The translations under genes and the position numbers were made by a program. Shown here piece by piece: positions 54,095 through 61,995 of a DNA stretch of 64,000 nucleotides. Source of the DNA: Clostridia bacterium (GTDB taxonomy: Bacteria; Bacillota; Clostridia; Christensenellales; Aristaeellaceae). Positions within the stretch are counted from its first letter, which is position 1. Every line of letters starts with the position of its first letter. Below the pieces are notes generated by a model. It worked only from the letters and a program-made list of their open reading frames with translations. It did not search any database and was not told the DNA's origin. The stretch spans positions 1 through 64,000 of the forward strand of contig JAFRBK010000026.1 in NCBI GenBank assembly GCA_017404985.1, read 5' to 3'.

Positions 54095-54781
54095 ATGAAA
54101 ACGCGATGCCTGCTGCTGCTCCTGTGCCTGATAGCGGCTGTTGTTCCTGCGCTGGCTGAACAGCCGGGGATTGCCGCCGCACCGGGACAGACGGTGATAG
54201 CCTTTCAGGAATATACCGGAATGGAATATGCAACATGGTTCCTGACCGGAAAGAAGGAGTATACGGTCCACGCGATGATGGTATCGAAAGACACCTCGTT
54301 TCATAACGAACTGGAAGTCACGGATTATACGGTGAAAAATGACGGGGAAACAGTCATTCTGAAAGGCTGCCTGGGCGAAATGTGGGCTTCCAAATTGTCG
54401 AAGGTGGCTGATACTTATACAAAAGCAGACGGTACCGCGGTCAGCAGAGAGGATTTTGTAATAAAGGATCGGTTTATTGACCTCAAAACGAAGGCGGAAC
54501 CGGAAGAGTATTATGCAATGCATGTTCCGCTGACGTTTTCCGTGACGGTGGAAACCGCATGGGGTGACGTCCTGCATACCAATCTGCCGAACGCGCCGCA
54601 CGGCAGGGGAGACTATCTGGTATGCCGCAGGGGCGGAGACGGGGAGCCGGATCTTTCCGACGTTTGGATTCTCAACGGCGTTTTGTTTCCCGAATATTAT
54701 GATATGGAAGACACTGATGGCCTGCCGGCAGAAAGCGCGGCAGGCCATCAGTATGCAATGGTTTTATTTCTGTGTTTGTGA
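54095..54781 (+). CDS. Secreted protein of unknown function, 228 aa
   Basis: The signal (MKTRCLLLLLCLIAAVVPALA) is followed by a mature part of mixed strands (TVHAMMVSKDTSFHNELEVTDYTVKNDGETVILKGCLGEMW). No family was recognised. It begins 14 nt after the EAL receptor gene and may be an accessory to it. The last 20 or so codons are encoded by a strong 13-bp hairpin (54714-54751), and the stop lies inside the 3' end of the convergent gene, so the C-terminus is unusual and may be an extension created by loss of an earlier stop. Confidence 0.7.
   Translation: MKTRCLLLLLCLIAAVVPALAEQPGIAAAPGQTVIAFQEYTGMEYATWFLTGKKEYTVHAMMVSKDTSFHNELEVTDYTVKNDGETVILKGCLGEMWASKLSKVADTYTKADGTAVSREDFVIKDRFIDLKTKAEPEEYYAMHVPLTFSVTVETAWGDVLHTNLPNAPHGRGDYLVCRRGGDGEPDLSDVWILNGVLFPEYYDMEDTDGLPAESAAGHQYAMVLFLCL
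54714..54751. terminator. Strong hairpin between convergent genes
   Basis: CTGATGGCCTGCC pairs perfectly with GGCAGGCCATCAG around a 12-nt loop. Neither side has a clean T-run; TTTTATTT appears about 12 nt downstream on the plus strand. It overlaps the coding end of the 228-aa gene. Confidence 0.55.
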
Positions 54782-56518
54782 ATGCTTCCATTCCGCTTCC
54801 ATCAGTTTCTCTGCTTCCTCAGGAGACATGGGCTTTCCCCACAGGAAGCCCTGAATATAATCGCAGCCAATCTCCCGCAGGTCTTCCAGCTGGTCTGTTT
54901 CCTCGACGCCCTCAGCCACCACGCGGAAGTTCATCACATGGCCGATGGCGATAATGGCGGCGACATACTGCTTTGAGGCTTCGCCGGAGTGCATCTTGAT
55001 GATAAAGGACTGATCCACCTTCAGCACATCCACCGGGAAGGAATTCAGATAGCTCAGGGAGGAATAACCGGTGCCGAAATCATCAATCGCGATATGCACG
55101 CCAAGGGCTGTAATCTGGTGAATGCAGTCAATCGCCTTCTCCACGGAATCAATCATGATGGATTCGGTGATCTCAATTTCCAGCTGTTCCGGCGGGAGCC
55201 CGCTCCGCTCCAGCGCGGTTTTGACCTCCTCCACGAAACCGTTCCGCAAAAGATGCCGTACGGAAGCGTTCACGCTGAGGACGACGCCGGAGTGGTATTT
55301 TTTCACCATTCTGCCGATGAATTCGGTGGCGCCGAAGAGTACTTCATGGTCAATCCGCTCCACCAGGCCGCTTTTCTCTGCCACGGGAATGAAATCCCCC
55401 GGAGGAATAAGGTTGCCGTTTTCATCCGTCATTCGGGCCAGCGCCTCAAATCCGCGAAGCCTGTGGTCCATGTCGAACTGGGGCTGCAGCTTGAAGAACA
55501 GGCGGCCTTTGTCCAGCGCTTCCCGGATCCTGCGGGCGGTTTCGATGGCCTGGCCGCTGTCGATCATGTCCTCCGTGAAGCGGCAGATATAACCGGTATG
55601 GTCCGTGGTTTTTGCCCGGATCATGGCGGCATAGGCATTGTCAAAAAGGGTTTCGCTGTCTTTGGCATCCGCCGGGAAGGATGCGTAACCGAAACTGGCG
55701 GAGAGGACGAAATCGCTGTCATCGATGACGATCTTTTCCTTCAGGGCTTCGGCATAGCATTCCACGCTCCGGTGAAGCATCTCCTCGGAATGATAATCCC
55801 GGATAATCACGGCGAACTCGTTTCCGTTCTGGCAGGCCACAATATCCCGGGTGCCTGTTTTGCCGCTTTCGGCAAGCTTCTGCCAGCGGTCGGCAAGCTG
55901 GACAAGCGCTTTGTCCCCTGCCTGCTGCCCCATGGCATTGTTGATATTCTTGAAATAATTAAGGTTGATGAGGGCGATGGCAAAAGGCTCGTTTTTCCGG
56001 ATCATGCCGTCCATGAGCTCCGTGACGGCGAAGCGGTTCGGCAGGCCGGTCAGCCGGTCCGTGAGGGCCTGATCCCGCATTTTGGCCTGAAAACTGGCGG
56101 AACGTTCGATGAAGGCCCGGAGAATGCTGACCGTGACGATCATCAGAATATTGGTGAAGAAACCGGGAATGACCGAGTAGTTGCCCTGGATCATCCTAAT
56201 CAGCAGCGACGGGAACTGAACCAGAAGCGCAACGATGGCTGCGATGAAACCCGGCTTTTTATACAGAACCACCAGCATGACAATACAGAGATTATCGATT
56301 GAGGAAAATGCTCCGGTAAGCGTCCTGTGCATTACGCGCTGGTTGTTGATGATAATAAAGCCTTCCGACGCGGAAGTGAGATTCACAAAAACATTTGCGG
56401 CAATGTACACTGCGACAAGCGCAAAGAAACCCCATGCAGGAGCGGATTTGACAGTGAATTCATCCAGCATCTTTTCAACTCTGGTACGCCGGCTGAAGCG
56501 CTTTTTCCATTTTTCCAC
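54764..56518 (-). CDS. Membrane GGDEF-EAL protein, probable c-di-GMP phosphodiesterase
   Basis: A 584-aa protein with about four to five N-terminal membrane helices (residues 25-145), then a GGDEF-type domain (about 155-310) that keeps LTGLPNRFA but has QNGNEFAVII in place of GGDEF, so it is unlikely to synthesise c-di-GMP. The EAL domain (about 325-575) keeps GFEALARM, EIEITESI, IDDFGTGYSSL and VVAEGVEE. It probably degrades cyclic di-GMP. The start is a GTG; GGAG lies 11 nt upstream, a long spacing. It is convergent with the 228-aa secreted gene and overlaps it by 18 nt. Confidence 0.9.
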   Translation of the reverse strand: MEKWKKRFSRRTRVEKMLDEFTVKSAPAWGFFALVAVYIAANVFVNLTSASEGFIIINNQRVMHRTLTGAFSSIDNLCIVMLVVLYKKPGFIAAIVALLVQFPSLLIRMIQGNYSVIPGFFTNILMIVTVSILRAFIERSASFQAKMRDQALTDRLTGLPNRFAVTELMDGMIRKNEPFAIALINLNYFKNINNAMGQQAGDKALVQLADRWQKLAESGKTGTRDIVACQNGNEFAVIIRDYHSEEMLHRSVECYAEALKEKIVIDDSDFVLSASFGYASFPADAKDSETLFDNAYAAMIRAKTTDHTGYICRFTEDMIDSGQAIETARRIREALDKGRLFFKLQPQFDMDHRLRGFEALARMTDENGNLIPPGDFIPVAEKSGLVERIDHEVLFGATEFIGRMVKKYHSGVVLSVNASVRHLLRNGFVEEVKTALERSGLPPEQLEIEITESIMIDSVEKAIDCIHQITALGVHIAIDDFGTGYSSLSYLNSFPVDVLKVDQSFIIKMHSGEASKQYVAAIIAIGHVMNFRVVAEGVEETDQLEDLREIGCDYIQGFLWGKPMSPEEAEKLMEAEWKHSQTQK

Positions 56519-56569
56519 AGTGAAATAGTCTCCTTCTCCAAAGCCTGTGGCTACGAAAGACCCTGTTTC

Positions 56570-56598
56570 AGTATATCATGCGGCGGAACAAGTGTAAA
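56570..56598 (-). promoter_or_regulatory. Predicted promoter of the GGDEF-EAL gene
   Basis: On the minus strand TTTACA (56598-56593), 17-nt spacer and TATACT (56575-56570). Confidence 0.65.
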
Positions 56599-56627
56599 CC
56601 GCCAAAAAGAAAAGCACCGGAAAGAAA

Positions 56628-57059
56628 TCAGCGAAAGACGAATATTTGCGCCAGGAGGCTCAGCACAGCCGAAGCGGCGATCCAGATCCATCCGACGCGG
56701 ACCATCCAGGAGCCAGACTCATGATTTTCCTCCTCCAGATGAAAGCGGGAAGGATTGTTTCTGTCATAGAACAGCGGAACGATGTCGCCCGGGCGCAGCT
56801 TCTGCTCCCAGTGGTACACGCGGGACTGAACCCGGTATTGCTTGCCTTCTGCGGAAAAGTCCAGCACCGGGTGATACCCGTATTTCCAGGAATACCGGCC
56901 GGTCGAATGGGCTTTTTTGACGTAATGCACAAACACGGCGTCGGCCTGCTCCAGTTCTGTTCTCTGGCGGCGGTTGTATCGCAGCATGGATATCAGGCCA
57001 TAGGCTAGAAAAGCCCAGCCTGCCAGGGAAAAGGCGAGAAAACACCACAGCATTTTCAT
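56628..57059 (-). CDS. DUF3592-like membrane protein, 143 aa
   Basis: A small protein with two membrane helices, one at each end (about residues 3-25 and 120-140), and a soluble middle (HPVLDFSAEGKQYRVQSRVYHWEQKLRPGDIVPLFYDRNNPSRFHL). The 'Y.P.F.f...G........G..v.v.Ydp.nP' pattern is that of DUF3592, a domain of unknown function. It starts 16 nt after a secreted-protein gene on the same strand and is probably in that operon. Confidence 0.82.
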   Translation of the reverse strand: MKMLWCFLAFSLAGWAFLAYGLISMLRYNRRQRTELEQADAVFVHYVKKAHSTGRYSWKYGYHPVLDFSAEGKQYRVQSRVYHWEQKLRPGDIVPLFYDRNNPSRFHLEEENHESGSWMVRVGWIWIAASAVLSLLAQIFVFR

Positions 57060-57075
57060 CTTCAGGCACCGTCCG

Positions 57076-57825
57076 TCAATCCATCGGGCCGGCCGGATAA
57101 TCCGAGTGGCTCACTTTGACCAGCAGCCCGGCCTCAAACCATGCGTCCGTATTCCAGGGGGTATACCATGCTTCCGAGATATCCGCCAGGAAGGCTTCCG
57201 GCCCGCCTTCATTGCCGGCAGCATAATCCTCGAAGATGAATTTTTCGGGCAGCGGCAGCCGGATCGCGATCTCCTCCAGATACGTGCAGGGCGACCAGTC
57301 ATTCTGCACAGCTCTGTACTCATTTTCCGAAACCGGCGCGAAGCCGATGTAGCCGTCAACAGTTTCCGATGGAATCAGCTCATAGTGCGAGAATTCAAAG
57401 CTCCCCGGCGCATCTTTCAGGTCGCCGTCCACCACGCGCTCACAGGCATCCAGCAGTTCCCGGTTCTTTTCCAGGTCCTGAACCAGCGTGCAGGAGAGGT
57501 CGGCTTCCCCGTCTCCGTCTGAATCAAAATAACCGCAGGTCAGCATTACGGCGACAGTGTACGCTGTCCCGTTCACAGCCACGGTATCCCAGGGCTTCAG
57601 GTTCTCAATCTGCGCCCCGTCATACCGGTCTTCCGAATAAACAGAAAGCCTGAACCAGCCCTCCTCCAGATGCCCGGCGTCCTCAACGCCGATGCAGTAT
57701 TTCCCTTCCAGGGGCCCGGAACTGTCCCGGGCCGCCGGCTTTGGCAGCACGGATACCGGTCCGTCCGCGCAGGCGGCGCCGGCCAGCAGCAACACTGAGA
57801 GAAGCAAAACAACGATTTTTTTCAT
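57076..57825 (-). CDS. Secreted protein of unknown function, 249 aa
   Basis: The signal (MKKIVVLLLSVLLLAGAACA) is followed by a domain that opens with LEGKYCIGVEDAGHLEEGWFRLSVYSEDRYDGAQIENLKPWDTVAVNG, resembling the 204-aa protein at 37732-38346. Aspartate-rich DSDGDGEAD near residue 110 looks like a calcium-binding (dockerin- or EF-hand-like) loop. No further domain was recognised. The ATG at 57825 has GGAGG 8 nt upstream. It precedes the DUF3592-like gene. Confidence 0.75.
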   Translation of the reverse strand: MKKIVVLLLSVLLLAGAACADGPVSVLPKPAARDSSGPLEGKYCIGVEDAGHLEEGWFRLSVYSEDRYDGAQIENLKPWDTVAVNGTAYTVAVMLTCGYFDSDGDGEADLSCTLVQDLEKNRELLDACERVVDGDLKDAPGSFEFSHYELIPSETVDGYIGFAPVSENEYRAVQNDWSPCTYLEEIAIRLPLPEKFIFEDYAAGNEGGPEAFLADISEAWYTPWNTDAWFEAGLLVKVSHSDYPAGPMD

Positions 57826-57896
57826 GCCCATGTCCTCCGTTTATGCGCTATTATACCACAAAGAATCCATGGCTGAAAAGGAACGTTCAGGATGAA

Positions 57897-57925
57897 ATGA
57901 CAAGACGAATCAATGATGGTATAAT
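57897..57925 (+). promoter_or_regulatory. Predicted promoter of the MATE gene
   Basis: ATGACA (57897-57902), 17-nt spacer and perfect TATAAT (57920-57925). The divergent 57825 gene has its own TATAAT at 57855-57850 on the minus strand. Confidence 0.7.
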
Positions 57926-57979
57926 CCCTCATGGCTTCCGGGAGGAAAAAAGGCGGGAAACGCGGAAGGGGGAAACACG

Positions 57980-59371
57980 GTGAGAGCCAAAGGCAGGTTT
58001 GACTGGGCGATGCTGGGCACTGTGTTTGCCCTGGCCTGGCCCACCATGCTCGAGCAGCTGACCCAGACCGCCGTGCAGTATATCGACACGGCCATGGTGG
58101 GGTCCCTGGGCACTGAAGCCACCGCTGCCGTCGGCGCAACCGGCACCGTGAACTGGATGATTGGCAGCATCGTTTCCGCGGCCGGCGTCGGTTTCCTGGC
58201 CTATATTGCCCGGAATATCGGGGCGGGGGAACCGGAGGCGGCGAAAAAAGCCAGCGCCCAGGCCTGTATGATTACCCTGGTGCTTGGTACTGTGCTGACG
58301 GCGGTCACCGTGTCGCTTTCCGGCCGGATTCCGGCCTGGATGCAGGCGGATCCTGCCATCCGGGATCTGGCATCCCGGTATTTCCGGATTTTGTATTGGC
58401 CGATGCTGTTCCGCACCGCCTCCATTCTGCTGGCCACTGTGCTCCGTGCCGCCGGGGATACACGCACGCCCATGCGCGTAGGCCTGGTGGTAAATGGGCT
58501 GAACATTCTGCTGAACTTTTTCCTGATCTATCCGGCCCGACAGGTGAACCTGTTTGGACTGGCCGTATCCCTGCCCGGCGCAGGCCTCGGAGTGGAGGGG
58601 GCAGCCCTGGCCAGTGCGCTCTGCTTTGTTTATGGCGGTGCTGCCATGTTCCGGGCGGTATGGAAGCATCCGGCGGTTTCCCCAAAGGGGTATTCGCTCC
58701 GGCCGAACCCGGTTATTCTGCGGCCCTGTTTCCGGGTGGCGCTGCCCAACCTGGCGCAGCGCTTTGGGACCTGTTTCGGATATGTGGTGTTCGCTTCAAT
58801 GATCAACGGCCTGGGCGGGACTTCCACCGCCGCCCATACCATTGCGAATACGGTGGAAAGCCTCTTTTATATTCCCGGCTACGGCATGCAGACGGCCGCG
58901 GCCACTCTGAGCGGAAACGCCTGGGGAGCGAAGGACCACGATCGGCTGAAGCGCCTGGGCAGCACGGTGCTTCCTCTGGAAGTCTGCCTGATGGTTTTCT
59001 CCGGCGCCGCGCTTTTCCTGACCGCGGAACCGCTGGTTCGCCTGTTTACCCGGGATGAGAACGTAGTTCGCCTGGGGACGACGGTGCTTCGTATGGTGGC
59101 GGTTTCCGAGCCTTTCTACGGTGTACCCATCGTTGTGGAAGGGCTTATGCAGGGCGTCGGAAAAACGACGGCTCCCTTTGTTTATAACATTATCGGCATG
59201 TGGGCCGTGCGGATTGCCGGCACCTTTATCTGTATCCGTGTGCTGCATCTGGGGCTCGAGGCGGCCTGGGGCTGCATGATCGGCCATAACCTGCTGCTCT
59301 TTTTCCTGTTTACCTGTCACTACCTGACCGGGCGGTGGGACCCGTTTCAGAAAAAAAGCAGGGCGGCGTGA
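57980..59371 (+). CDS. MATE-family multidrug/metabolite exporter
   Basis: A 463-aa membrane protein with twelve predicted helices in two similar halves. Landmarks: WPTMLEQLTQTAVQYIDTAMVGSLGTEATAAVG in the first half, and GYVVFASMINGLGGTSTAAHTIANTVESLFYIPGYGMQTAAATLSGNAWGA in the second. MATE exporters use Na+ or H+ gradients to expel cations or metabolites; the substrate is unknown. It starts with GTG at 57980 and has AAGGGGG 7 nt upstream. It lies upstream of the GH127 gene, which has its own promoter. Confidence 0.94.
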   Translation: MRAKGRFDWAMLGTVFALAWPTMLEQLTQTAVQYIDTAMVGSLGTEATAAVGATGTVNWMIGSIVSAAGVGFLAYIARNIGAGEPEAAKKASAQACMITLVLGTVLTAVTVSLSGRIPAWMQADPAIRDLASRYFRILYWPMLFRTASILLATVLRAAGDTRTPMRVGLVVNGLNILLNFFLIYPARQVNLFGLAVSLPGAGLGVEGAALASALCFVYGGAAMFRAVWKHPAVSPKGYSLRPNPVILRPCFRVALPNLAQRFGTCFGYVVFASMINGLGGTSTAAHTIANTVESLFYIPGYGMQTAAATLSGNAWGAKDHDRLKRLGSTVLPLEVCLMVFSGAALFLTAEPLVRLFTRDENVVRLGTTVLRMVAVSEPFYGVPIVVEGLMQGVGKTTAPFVYNIIGMWAVRIAGTFICIRVLHLGLEAAWGCMIGHNLLLFFLFTCHYLTGRWDPFQKKSRAA

Positions 59372-59377
59372 TTCCGC

Positions 59378-59406
59378 TTGTGCCATGCCGGCGGTTCTGA
59401 TACAAT
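59378..59406 (+). promoter_or_regulatory. Predicted promoter of the GH127 gene
   Basis: TTGTGC (59378-59383), 17-nt spacer and TACAAT (59401-59406). Confidence 0.5.
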
Positions 59407-59442
59407 GGAAAAAAGAAAAAATCGACAGGGGAGGCGGAGCGG

Positions 59443-61455
59443 ATGATCAGCCCGAAGGATGTCCGTATCACCGACGAATTCTGGCAGACGGAGCAGGAGC
59501 TTGTGCGCACGGAAGTGATTCCGTATCAGTGGGAGGCGTTGAACGACCGCGTTCCGGGGGCAGCTCCCAGCTTTGCGATCCATAATTTCCGGGCGGCGCG
59601 GTCGCTGCGGGAGCGGTCCCATGCGCCTGGTTTCCGGGCGCCGGTATTCGGAAATGTACCCTTTGAGGTGCTGCCGGAGGACCCTGAACATCCGGATCCG
59701 GAGCGGTTTTACGGCTTCGTGTTCCAGGATACGGATCTGTATAAATGGATCGAGGCGGTGGCCTATTCCCTGATGCGCCACCCGGACGCCGAACTGCAGG
59801 CGACGGCGGACGGGGCGATCCGCCTGATTGCGGAAGCCCAGGCGGAGGATGGGTATCTGGATACCTATTATATTCTGAACGGGCGGGACAGAACCTTTAC
59901 CAACCTGCGGGACCATCACGAGCTGTACTGCTTCGGCCATCTGACGGAAGCCGCCGTGGCATATCACCAGGCGACGGGAAACGGGATGCTGCTGGAGGTG
60001 GCGGAACGGTTCGCGGGGTATATTGCGGAGAAAATCGGCCCGGAAGAGGGAAAGAAGCACGGCTACCCCGGCCACGAAATCGCGGAAATGGCGCTGGTCC
60101 GCCTGTATGAGGAAACCGGGAAGGATGAATACCTGCGGCTGAGCCGGTATTTTATTGACGAGCGCGGGAAGGAGCCGAACTGGTTCGCGCTGGAGGGAAA
60201 CCCGCCGCCGGAGTATGAAAAGCCGGAAATCCCTTATTCCTACTATCAGGCACACCGCCCCGTGCGGGAACAGGATGAGGCGAAAGGCCACGCGGTGCGG
60301 GCCATGTATCTGTACAGCGGAATGGCGGATATCGCCCGGCTGACGGGGGATGAGTCGCTGAAGGAAGCCTGCCGCGCCCTGTTCCGGAGCACGACCCGCG
60401 AAAAGATGTATATTACCGGCGGCGTGGGCTCCACCCATATCGGTGAAGCATTTACCTTTCCCTTTGACCTGCCGAACGACCTTGCATATACGGAATCCTG
60501 CGCTGCCATCGGGCTTTGCTTCTTCGCACGCAGAATGCTGGAGCTGGAGGCAAGGGCGGAATACGCCGACGTGATGGAGCGGGCTCTGTATAACAATGTG
60601 CTGAGCGGGATTGCCCTGGACGGAAAGAGCTTTTTCTATGTCAATCCGCTGGAGGTCTGGCCGGAGGCGACTCACCGGGATGCCCGCAAGCTTCATGTCA
60701 AGCCGGTGCGCCAGAAATGGTTCGGCTGCGCCTGCTGCCCGCCGAATATCGCGAGGCTGCTGGGCTCGCTCGGCTCCTATGCCTATACGGAGCGGGACAA
60801 CACGCTGTATGTCCACCTGTATATGGGATCGGAAGTCACCCTGCACAGGGAGAGCGGAGAGGTTCGCGTGCGGGTTGCGGTGGACCGGGAGGATCCGGAA
60901 CGGTGGACGGTTCGGATCCGGATATACGCGGCGGCAAAGGATTTCACCCTGGCGCTGCGGATTCCCGGGTGGAGCCGGGAGTGTGTTCTCCGCGGCGCGG
61001 AAGGCGCCGAAAACAGGGAGGAAAACGGATACATTTACCTGCGGAAAGATTGGAAAGACGGGGAGGAAATCACGCTGGAACTGCCCTGCCCGGTGCGCTT
61101 CCTTCGCGCGGACAGCCGCGTCAGGGAAGACAGCGGGAAGATTGCTGTGATGCACGGGCCCTTCGTTTACTGCCTGGAGGAGTGGGATAACGGGAAAAAC
61201 CTGAACCTTGTCTCCATCCGGCGCGGGACCAGGCCGGAGGAGGTTGCTTTTGAAAAAGCGGAGGTTGCCGGGCGGCCGGTAACCGTGCTGCGGGTGCCTG
61301 GGCAGCGGGAGGAGGAAGTGACGGACCGGGGCCTGTATTACGAGGCGGAATGCGCCGGAACGGAGGCAGGGCCGGTGACCCTGGCCATGATTCCGTATTA
61401 CGCCTGGGCGAACCGGGGGGAGAATGAAATGCAGGTATGGACCAGAATTTTTTAA
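59443..61455 (+). CDS. Beta-L-arabinofuranosidase, GH127
   Basis: A 670-aa enzyme without a signal peptide, so probably cytoplasmic. It matches the HypBA1-type family that removes beta-L-arabinofuranose from hydroxyproline-linked arabinans of plant glycoproteins. Key features: the zinc and nucleophile Cys motif FGCACCPPN near residue 430, the upstream YTESCAAIG with the Glu and Cys ligands, and the (alpha/alpha)6-barrel segments EAQAEDGYLDTYY and HELYCFGHLTEAAVAYHQATG. AGGGGAGG lies about 8 nt upstream. With the GH51 enzyme it points to use of plant arabinosyl material. Confidence 0.95.
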   Translation: MISPKDVRITDEFWQTEQELVRTEVIPYQWEALNDRVPGAAPSFAIHNFRAARSLRERSHAPGFRAPVFGNVPFEVLPEDPEHPDPERFYGFVFQDTDLYKWIEAVAYSLMRHPDAELQATADGAIRLIAEAQAEDGYLDTYYILNGRDRTFTNLRDHHELYCFGHLTEAAVAYHQATGNGMLLEVAERFAGYIAEKIGPEEGKKHGYPGHEIAEMALVRLYEETGKDEYLRLSRYFIDERGKEPNWFALEGNPPPEYEKPEIPYSYYQAHRPVREQDEAKGHAVRAMYLYSGMADIARLTGDESLKEACRALFRSTTREKMYITGGVGSTHIGEAFTFPFDLPNDLAYTESCAAIGLCFFARRMLELEARAEYADVMERALYNNVLSGIALDGKSFFYVNPLEVWPEATHRDARKLHVKPVRQKWFGCACCPPNIARLLGSLGSYAYTERDNTLYVHLYMGSEVTLHRESGEVRVRVAVDREDPERWTVRIRIYAAAKDFTLALRIPGWSRECVLRGAEGAENREENGYIYLRKDWKDGEEITLELPCPVRFLRADSRVREDSGKIAVMHGPFVYCLEEWDNGKNLNLVSIRRGTRPEEVAFEKAEVAGRPVTVLRVPGQREEEVTDRGLYYEAECAGTEAGPVTLAMIPYYAWANRGENEMQVWTRIF

Positions 61456-61463
61456 ATTTCTGC

Positions 61464-61491
61464 TGCCACATTTCCAAACCATGCGTATCAA
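61464..61491 (+). promoter_or_regulatory. Shared 28-nt element, copy C
   Basis: TGCCA (61464-61468), 14 nt, GCGTATCAA (61483-61491), 74 nt upstream of the peptide C start. Both conserved blocks and their spacing equal those of copies A and B. The intervening sequence differs, which argues against simple duplication. Confidence 0.7.
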
Positions 61492-61565
61492 CATATGACA
61501 GCCCTGAGGGAGGATGAAGAAAAGAAATGAACAATCAACGAAATGATTTAAAGGAGGACGAACCC

Positions 61566-61862
61566 ATGAGCGAAAAGAACGAAATGTTTGAACTGAATGC
61601 TGACCAGCTGGAGCAGGTCATCGGCGGTGTGAACAAGACCGTGAATACCGGCACAAACGACAAGGCCGCGATCCGCAAGGGCCCCGGCAAGGGCTACGGC
61701 CAGATCACTTCCATCGTGAACGGCACTCCCGTAAACACGATCAGCGACCCGGTGTGGGATGATGTGTCCGGCAGGCATTTTATTGAGATCGAGTTCTACG
61801 ACAGGAACGGCATTTTCCGGACCGGCTGGATCGCGACGTCTCTGATCGGCATGAAGCGGTAA
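61566..61862 (+). CDS. Double-glycine leader peptide with SH3-like cargo (C)
   Basis: A 98-aa protein. The leader FELNADQLEQVIGG ends at Gly21; the predicted mature part is 77 residues. The cargo reads AAIRKGPGKGYGQITSIVNGTPV, then FRTGWIATSLIG, the pattern of a bacterial SH3 domain that usually binds peptidoglycan. So leader and upstream element match peptides A and B while the cargo fold differs. AAAGGAGG lies 9 nt upstream of the ATG at 61566; an in-frame ATG at 61527 lacks such a site. Confidence 0.82.
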   Translation: MSEKNEMFELNADQLEQVIGGVNKTVNTGTNDKAAIRKGPGKGYGQITSIVNGTPVNTISDPVWDDVSGRHFIEIEFYDRNGIFRTGWIATSLIGMKR

Positions 61863-61879
61863 ACACGGCATACAGCCCG

Positions 61880-61903
61880 GGGAGACAGATGATTCTGTCT
61901 CCC
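61880..61903 (+). terminator. Hairpin after the third double-glycine peptide gene
   Basis: GGGAGACAG pairs with CTGTCTCCC around ATGATT, followed by TGTTTGCTGT. A moderate terminator. Confidence 0.7.
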
Positions 61904-61995
61904 TGTTTGCTGTCCCGCGGGGGAACTTTTTCTGTTTCTCCGCGTCTGACAGTGTGCGGGCGGAAAAACGCCCTGAAGAAAGGATGAAGCTGAAT

